A stretch of DNA of 64,000 bases, taken from NCBI GenBank assembly GCA_029215795.1, contig JARDYH010000002.1:46732001-46796000 (forward strand), read 5' to 3'. Numbering within the stretch: the first letter of the stretch is position 1; each line of letters opens with the position of its first letter. The position numbers were made by a program, and so were the translations under genes. Source of the stretch: Anniella stebbinsi (taxonomy: Eukaryota > Chordata > Lepidosauria > Squamata > Anniellidae). Below are positions 58,346-64,000 of this stretch, one piece after another. The notes under the pieces were generated by a model. It ran no database searches. It saw nothing but the letters and a program-made list of their open reading frames with translations, and was not told the DNA's origin.

Positions 58346-59429
58346 GTTTGGTGGGGAGGAGAGCTAGGGCTTCTGTATATGAGCGATTTATAGCATGCGT
58401 GTGACTAACCACTCACAGAAGTTTGCGGGTTGATTTCATGGTGTTCCCAACAAACAGGATGTCTCCCACGGTTGTCATCCCCGTATTCCTCTTTTAAAAA
58501 GATCAGAGATATGCAGGAATGAACCCTTGATGGTGCAAAACCAGAAGCGTGTAAAGCTGGTATTGTGCTATGAACTTGCCGAGGAAGGACTTGCCTTGCT
58601 ATTGGAGGGAGAAGAGGGTAAAATGCCTCCGAGACAGAACTGATCCTCCACCCAACCAAGAGCACCCCTTTAAATTCAATGGGGCTTAGTCCCAAGTAAG
58701 TATGCCATTGGGACATAGAGGGTTCTATGAGACCACAAGAACAAGATCCTTTATTATGCTAGAGTATAGATGTGCTATGTTTAAATCCAGTGTGATTCTT
58801 TTTCTTTAGTTTTTCTTCTTTCTCTTGGTTTGTGTTAGTAGAAGTAAGTCATACTCAGAAGTAAGTCCAATTGTGTTCAGTGAGGCTTACTTCCAGACTT
58901 ACAGCAGGTGAAAACAAGACATGCCAGGGAGGGAGGGAGGTGCTCCTTCAATTCAATCGTGTCTGCCCTATCTGCCATTTACAGGAGCCCTGGGAAACAG
59001 CAGGATCTTCCGCCTCTCTCCTCCCATATAATGCAGCCCATATCACTCAAGAAGGAAGCACAACAGCCCCCGGGTAAACAACACCATTTCCCTTAATGTA
59101 GAGACCCTCGTCATCTGGCCACTGTTGCCTCTACTTCTCTTAGAAACTGCCTCAGGGGCAACACAAACTTTGACACACTCCTGCTTTATTGAAATATAGG
59201 AAAATGCACACTAATATACTGCTTGGTGCACTACAGACAGACACAGTCAGAGAGACAATACTGGTAGACCCACTGAGGCATGCAAATAACACTGAAATGA
59301 AATTGAATGCAACTACGCCTGGAATCATGGGTGGGGTAAGAGTTGAAGGAAGCGATTTTTCTAATAATCAACAACACAGATTACACTCAGAAGTCCCTTT
59401 CCCACCCTGCTAGCACAGCTAGGGCAGGG
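58346..59429. other. Unassigned DNA with short SINE/MITE pieces
   Basis: Within 58670-58900, 'ggggcttagtcccaagtaag' and 'tactcagaagtaagtccaat' are fragments of the short repeat seen at 20818 and 39640. Otherwise nothing is recognised. Confidence 0.4.
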
Positions 59430-60000
59430 GCAGGCTTTTGTGGGTGGGAAGAGGGAGGAAGGAAGACCTACCTGTTTTTTGCACCTGAATAAGGTGAGGT
59501 GTGGGTGGTGCTTGCCCTTAAAGCCCTGCACGCATCCCAGGCCTCTTTAATGCCCTCCTTTGGCGGGTTGTGCGGGAATCTTAGGATAGCAGATGAGGTT
59601 GGTGAGCACCCATTGGGCACCTTTATGGTGATTGGCAGGTTCTGAGGTCTGGTCCTCTGGAGGCTGAGTGGCTCTCGACCCAGGATACGGCCTGCCTCTG
59701 GGGACCCCACTGTCTCACCTACTTGGAGTTAAGCAGCCTGAGTGGGGGGTGAAACGGGGTGGTTTCCTTCAAGCACACATGTGTAGTGTAAGAAAGGAGC
59801 CAGGTTTTATCCCACTCCTGGCTTGGCTGAGTGGCTCGCTCATGATGCAGGCTAGCTGCCTGGAGACAGAGTAATTAGATTCCCGCACTTTCACGTGCAG
59901 ATCCAGGGTGGGGTGAATTACCCAATCTTAAATAAAGAGGCCTTAGTTTACCCCAAGTTCTGTTGTCTGAGTCGTTATTTCCTCCCTTCTTCCTCCATCT
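59430..60000 (+). mobile_element. Second Ngaro-like 3' end fragment
   Basis: A GC-rich non-coding stretch is followed by AATAAA at 59931-59936, then 'gaggccttagtttaccccaa' and 'gttgtctgagtcgttatttc'. This aligns with the 13772-13830 end of the Ngaro element in order and spacing: 'aataaag.ggcc', a 'TTTA..CC.AA' core and a 'TTG.TGTC..TC.T.ATTTC' end. No coding parts are attached. A solo LTR of another element remains possible. Confidence 0.45.
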
Positions 60001-60137
60001 GCAATAGACACAAACAACAGCAGGATTAAAGAAAGAAATCAGGGTGCAAGAGGGATTGGATTTTAGGAAAGGATTCGTCTGGAATGGAGAAACAAGAATT
60101 AAAGGCCCTCACACTAGCAAAATGCAAACCCCTTTGA

Positions 60138-60138
60138 G

Positions 60139-60175
<37 letters not shown>

Positions 60176-60245
60176 ATTATTATTTATTACATTTATATAC
60201 TGCCCCATAGGCAAAGCTCTCTGGGCGGTTTACAAAAATTAAAAG
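60138..60245 (-). mobile_element. L2-type 3' tail with (GTT)n
   Basis: (GTT)n at 60138-60173 and ATT units are followed by 'tttatatactgccccatagg' and 'agctctctgggcggtttaca', the reverse complement of the tail hairpin. It is a tail only, without ORF. Confidence 0.65.
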
Positions 60246-60289
60246 ATTGATTGCTGCTCCTAAGATATTCAACTTGCAAAGACACATGA

Positions 60290-60676
60290 AAATGCTGAAA
60301 TGGCTTTGGATTATCTTTCTACGACCCTTCTAAAGGCACTTGGGAAGTGAGAGCGCCTCGTAGGAAAGCATTTCCCTGATTGGAAGCTAGAACTGTCAGT
60401 CACCGAATTATGCCCCCTCCTGTGCTTCCACTTTCTCTCTTCCTGACAGTTTCCATTTATAAATAGGCTGGAGAGGCTTCAAAAATGCATCATATTGTGT
60501 CTCTTGTCAGCAAAGGCACCTTTGGAAAGTAGTTCCAAAGCTTTGGGACCTGCCCAATTCGGTTCTGATTGGTTCAGTCAGTAACTAATTCAGATTCTGA
60601 AGCAATATGAATATGTCAGAAGGGGAGTGGAGGACTTTTGGTTCAGATTTGTGCTTCTCTTCAAGCAAATACACAC
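60290..60676. mobile_element. Candidate DNA element, reverse of the 'ggtgtgca' group
   Basis: The right end 'gcttctcttcaagcaaatac' and 'acaccc' and the inner 'ttcggttctgattggttcag' are the reverse of the group at 43785 and 57908. The edges are weak. Confidence 0.3.
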
Positions 60677-61482
60677 CCATACTTTACACCTTAAGTTAAC
60701 ATAATGTTTTCTGTAGGTGAAAGTCCTTTAAATCTAAGAACTTAAGAAGAGCCGAGCTGGGTCGGACCAAGGTCCATCTAGTCCAGCATTCTGTTCACAC
60801 AGTGGCCAAACAGCTGCCCATGGAAAACCCACAAGCAGGACATGTGTGCAACAGCACCCTCCTGCCCATGTTCCCCAGCAACTGGTGTACAGAGGTATAT
60901 TGCCTCTGATACTGGAGGTGGCATATAGCCATCAGCACTAGTAACCATTGATACCCTTGTCTGCCAGGAATTTATCTAGTCCCCTTTGAATCCATCCAAA
61001 TTGATGGCCATCACTACATCCTGTGGAAGTGAATTTAATAGTATAACTATGTACTCGATGAAGAAGTATGTCCTTTTATCTGTCCTTAATCCCCCACCAA
61101 TCAGCTTCATGGGATGACCCCAAGTTCTAGCATTATGAAAGAGGGAGAAAATTGTCTCCCTTTCCACTTTCTCCACACAATGCATAATTCCATATACTTC
61201 TATCATGTCTACCACTATTGCCTTCCCCCCCTTTAAAAAAAAAGCTAAATGGTCCCAGATGTTGCAACCTGTCCCCTTAGAGGAGTTGCTCTAGTGCCTT
61301 GATCATCTGCATTTTTTTCCAACTCTACAATATCCTTTTTTATGTGCAGTGACTAGAACTGCACACAGTATTCCAAGTGTAGTTGCACCATAGATTTGAA
61401 TAAGGGCAATATGATCTTGACAGTTGTATTTTCAATTCCTTTACAATGGAATTGGCCTTTTTTCACAGCAGCTGCACACTGG

Positions 61483-61559
61483 GAGCCTACCTACACTACT
61501 GCTTTAAAACGGTTTATAACAGGTTTAAACTGGTTAATAACAGTAGTGTAGATAGGCTC
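61483..61559. mobile_element. MITE family A, mini copy inside the CR1-like LINE
   Basis: The inverted ends 'gagcctacctacactactg' and 'cagtagtgtagataggctc' (one mismatch) enclose only about 40 bases. It is flanked by TGG on both sides (61480-61482 and 61560-61562), so a 3-bp target duplication is plausible. Removing the element and one TGG restores a continuous LINE reading at this point. Confidence 0.75.
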
Positions 61560-62264
61560 TGGGTCAACATTTTCATCAAGCTGTCTACCACAATCCCAAG
61601 TTCTCTATTTTGGTTAGTCACTGCTAGCTCAGATCCCATCAACATATATGTGAAGTTGGGATTTTCTGCCCCAACATGCATCACTTAACACTTGCTTACA
61701 TTGCACTCCATTTGCCATTTTGATGCCCATTTCTCCAGTTTGGAGAGAACCTTTTGGAGCTCTTCACAATCCCTTTTTGTTTTAACCATCTTAAATAACT
61801 TAGTGTCATCAGCAAACTTGGTAACCTCACTGCTCACTCCAAATTCCAGATCATTTGTGAACAACTGAAAAATATCCATCCCAATATACTGTTTACATCC
61901 CTCCATTGGGATAATTTACCATTTATTCCTAGACTTTGCTTTCTGTTATTAAACCAGTTACTGATCCATCAGAGGACCTCTCCTCTTATTCCATGACTAG
62001 GAGCCGATCTACACTCTAGCTTTGTAACGTTTCATAAGGGTTACGAAAACTCTTTGGGCCACATGACGCACTCCTTTTAATGATGTATACACATGGTTTT
62101 TTAAAACACACTTCAGCTATAGATAATGGTTTTTACTTTTAATAAATCATTTTAAGTAAAATAATGTGTCCGTCCTTACCATTTGTGATTTGTGGGGGCA
62201 GAGCTTCATTTTCTGGCACCCAAATGCTTAGCTGTTGATTGGTGGGGAAGAAAGAGGGGCTAAG

Positions 62265-62268
<4 letters not shown>

Positions 62269-62312
<44 letters not shown>

Positions 62313-63567
62313 TATTTATTTATAACCCGCCTCTCCCTCCGGATCGAGGTGGGAAACAACAATAAATATAAAACACAAGGACCACAAAATAGATGAAATA
62401 TTAAAACAAATAAAAACGAATACATCATTAAAAACATCTTAAAATTCAACTGGGTAGGCCTGCCGGAAGAGATCAGTCTTCACGGCTCTCTTAAATTCAT
62501 GAAGACTGCTAATTTGTCGAATCTCCTCTGGCAGGCCATTCCACAGTCTGGGAGCGGCAGAAGAGAAGGTCCTCTGGGTAACACTTGTCAGCCTAGTTCT
62601 GGCTGATAGGAGTAAGTTCTTCCCAGAGGACCTGAGTGTGCGGGGCGGATTATGTGGGAGAAGGCGATCCCACAGGTAACCTGGACCCAAACCATGTAGG
62701 TCTTTAAAGGTAATAACCAACACTTTATACTTAACCCAGAAACTGATTGGCAGCCAATGAAGTGATTTTAAAATTGGTGTAATGAGGTCACCCCTAGGTG
62801 TACCAGTGACCAACCTGGCTGCCATATTTTGAACTAGTTGAAGTTTCTGGACTAGGTACAAGGGTAGCCCTATGTACAGCGCATTGCAGAAGTCAAACCT
62901 CGAAGTTACCAGTGCATGCACTACCATCTTTAGGTCTTCCAACTCTAGGAAGGGGCGCAGCTGGTGTATCAGCTGAAGCTGATAGTAGGCACTCCTGGCC
63001 ATTGCGTCTATCTGGGCTGTCATTTGGAGTGACGGATCCAGGAGTATCCCCAAGCTGCAAACACAGTCTTTCAGGGGGAGTGTAACCCCCTGGTTGACAC
63101 ACCTCCAAACCCAGGTTGTGGCCTTTGACAGCAAGCACCTCCGTCTTGTCTGGATTCAGCTTCAGTTTATTTTTCCTCATCCAGCCCATTACCGCCTCCA
63201 AGAATTCATTCAGAGGAGACACACTATCCTTAGCTGACAATGTTATCAAAGGCATAGAGAAATATATTTGGGTGTCATCAGCGTATTGATAGCACCCCGC
63301 CCCATGCCTCCAGATGATCTCTCCCAGCGGTTTCATATAAATGTTAAACAACATTGGGGAAAGGATGGCACCTTGCGGTACGCCACACAGCAGCTCCTTC
63401 TTTGAAGAGCAGCTATCCCCAAGCATCACCCTCTGGAACCTGCCTGAGAGGTAGGACCAGAACCATTGAACCACAGTGCCCCCGATTCCCAATTCCCCCA
63501 AATGCTCCAGAAGGATACCATGGTTAATGGTATCGAAAGCTGCTGAGAGGTCCAGGAGTACCAACAG
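62269..63567 (-). mobile_element. L2-like LINE, second copy, with target duplication
   Basis: The insert is flanked by 'ctaaggaat' (62260-62268) and 'ctagggaat' (63568-63576), a 9-bp target duplication with one change. From its 5' (high-coordinate) end it starts inside the RT palm, runs to a 3' hairpin at 62324-62352 and ends in (AAT)n at 62265-62310. It is the same family as 35225-37925. Confidence 0.85.
62439..63564 (-). pseudogene. L2-like ORF2 part: RT palm to C-terminus, one small deletion
   Basis: The minus-strand start at 63564 is 'LLDLSAAFDTINHGILLEHL' in content, then 'GVPQGAILSPMLFNIYM' and 'QYADDTQIYFS'. The frame changes at about 63090, where the sister copy has roughly 8 extra bases in the 'VCQP..' region. 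The second frame 62439-63134 carries 'LKSLHWLPISFWVKYKVLV' and 'APRLWNGLPEEIRQ' and stops after 'RQAYPVEF'. The 5' truncation is at the 63567 junction, so only part of the RT is present and the copy is dead. Confidence 0.8.
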
Positions 63568-64000
63568 CTAGGGAATGAAAGGGGAGTTAAGGAGGAAGTG
63601 GGCGAGTGAACTACAGCGCCCATATTGCTTAGCCCTAAACTCATTGAAAAAACAAAACAGAAAGAGACGGAAGGAAGAGTGTGAGACCACACACACCGCT
63701 TTGAAGACTGTAGAAATTTTCTCCTGTAACGTGAGTACTCAGTAATGTGGCCTAAGACGTTTTAAAACGTGCCTATTTACAACGTTTTAAAATACTATTT
63801 AAAATGTTCCAAGCTACAGTGTAGATCAGCTCTAAGTTTACTGAAGATTCTTTGACAAGAGACTTTGTCAAAAATCATTTGGAAGTCCAAGTAAACAGTG
63901 TCTGACAGATCACCCCTGTCCACATGTTTATTGACATTCTCAAAGCACCCTAAAGGTTTAGCAAGACATGACTTATCTTTGCAGAAGCCATGTTGATTCT

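Larger units (their letters stand above)
62001..63832. mobile_element. MITE family A-like element inside the CR1, carrying a nested L2
   Basis: The inverted ends 'gagccgatctacac' and 'gtgtagatcagctc' are followed inward by 'tctagctttgtaacg' and its rough inverse 'aatgttccaagctaca'. Flanking triplets are TAG and TAA. Without the L2 insert (62269-63567) the element is about 530 bp. Its body carries no protein. Confidence 0.75.
60727..64000 (-). mobile_element. CR1-like LINE, minus strand, running off the window
   Basis: Pieces are 63836-64000, 61560-61998 and 60727-61480, after removing the two MITEs. On the minus strand they read 'NQHGFCKDKSCLAKPLG', 'TVYLDFQMIFDKV' (first RT Asp), then 'EVTKFADDTKLFKMV' (61685-61906, catalytic ADD kept), 'ELQKVLSKLEKWASKWQ' and, further 3', 'FSLFHNARTWGHPMKLIGG' (60976-61215). 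The 3' tail at 60727-60800 matches the tails at 15053 and 43025. The block after FADD and the RGHPMKL-type block are typical of CR1-group LINEs. Frames are broken by stops. The 5' part lies beyond the window. Confidence 0.75.

Noticed and set aside
59430..60000. Retroviral LTR
   Set aside because: No TG..CA ends, primer-binding site or neighbouring gag/pol seen; the similarity to the Ngaro 3' end is a better explanation, though not proven.
1..64000. CRISPR-like arrays or bacterial operons
   Set aside because: No regularly spaced direct repeats with unique spacers, no ribosome binding sites, and coding content is eukaryotic transposons only.

Overview
The window looks like non-genic DNA from an amniote, most likely a squamate reptile. 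The basis is the mix of repeats: L2/CR1-type LINEs whose 3' tails carry a GC hairpin followed by AAAT or ATT simple repeats, many short palindromic MITEs, a PIF/Harbinger DNA transposon with both of its genes, and an Ngaro-type tyrosine-recombinase retrotransposon. No host gene is recognised. The only host-gene candidate is a 333-base open block at 33983-34315 with splice-like edges. No tRNA, rRNA, CRISPR array or bacterial gene layout is seen.

Layout. 0.6-1.9 kb: a hairpin-rich foldback element and a hAT end. 3.1-7.9 kb: three copies of one MITE family (two full, one short). 9.1-13.85 kb: a degenerate Ngaro-like retrotransposon (gag, reverse transcriptase, RNase H, tyrosine recombinase, SGNH hydrolase, 3' region). 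15-17.6 kb: CR1 and L2 tails, MITEs and a 431-bp near-perfect palindrome. 21.2-26.4 kb: a Harbinger element with a Myb/SANT-like ORF and a HARBI1-like transposase, interrupted by an L2 fragment. 26.6-28.3 kb: R4/Dong-like and L2 fragments. 29.6-31.1 kb: an internally deleted, opposite-facing relative of the Harbinger. 32.3-33.4 kb: a decayed CR1-like piece. 35.2-37.9 kb: the longest L2-like ORF2. 38.7-60.7 kb: mostly unassigned DNA with scattered MITEs, palindromes, a hAT MITE and LINE tails. 60.7-64 kb: a reverse-strand CR1-like LINE hit by two MITEs, one of which was then hit by an L2.

How the parts relate. In the Harbinger, the Myb-like protein and the DDE transposase are the two proteins such elements need. 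Here both are broken, by one nonsense codon in the first and by two C-run frameshifts and two amber codons in the second. The 29.6-kb derivative keeps both ends but almost no coding sequence, so it could only have moved using proteins supplied by an intact relative. The L2 copies share one 3' hairpin design that also appears as stand-alone tails, as expected if one LINE machinery spread them. All coding calls come from reading translations and motifs by eye. Element edges are approximate unless a terminal repeat or target duplication is described.
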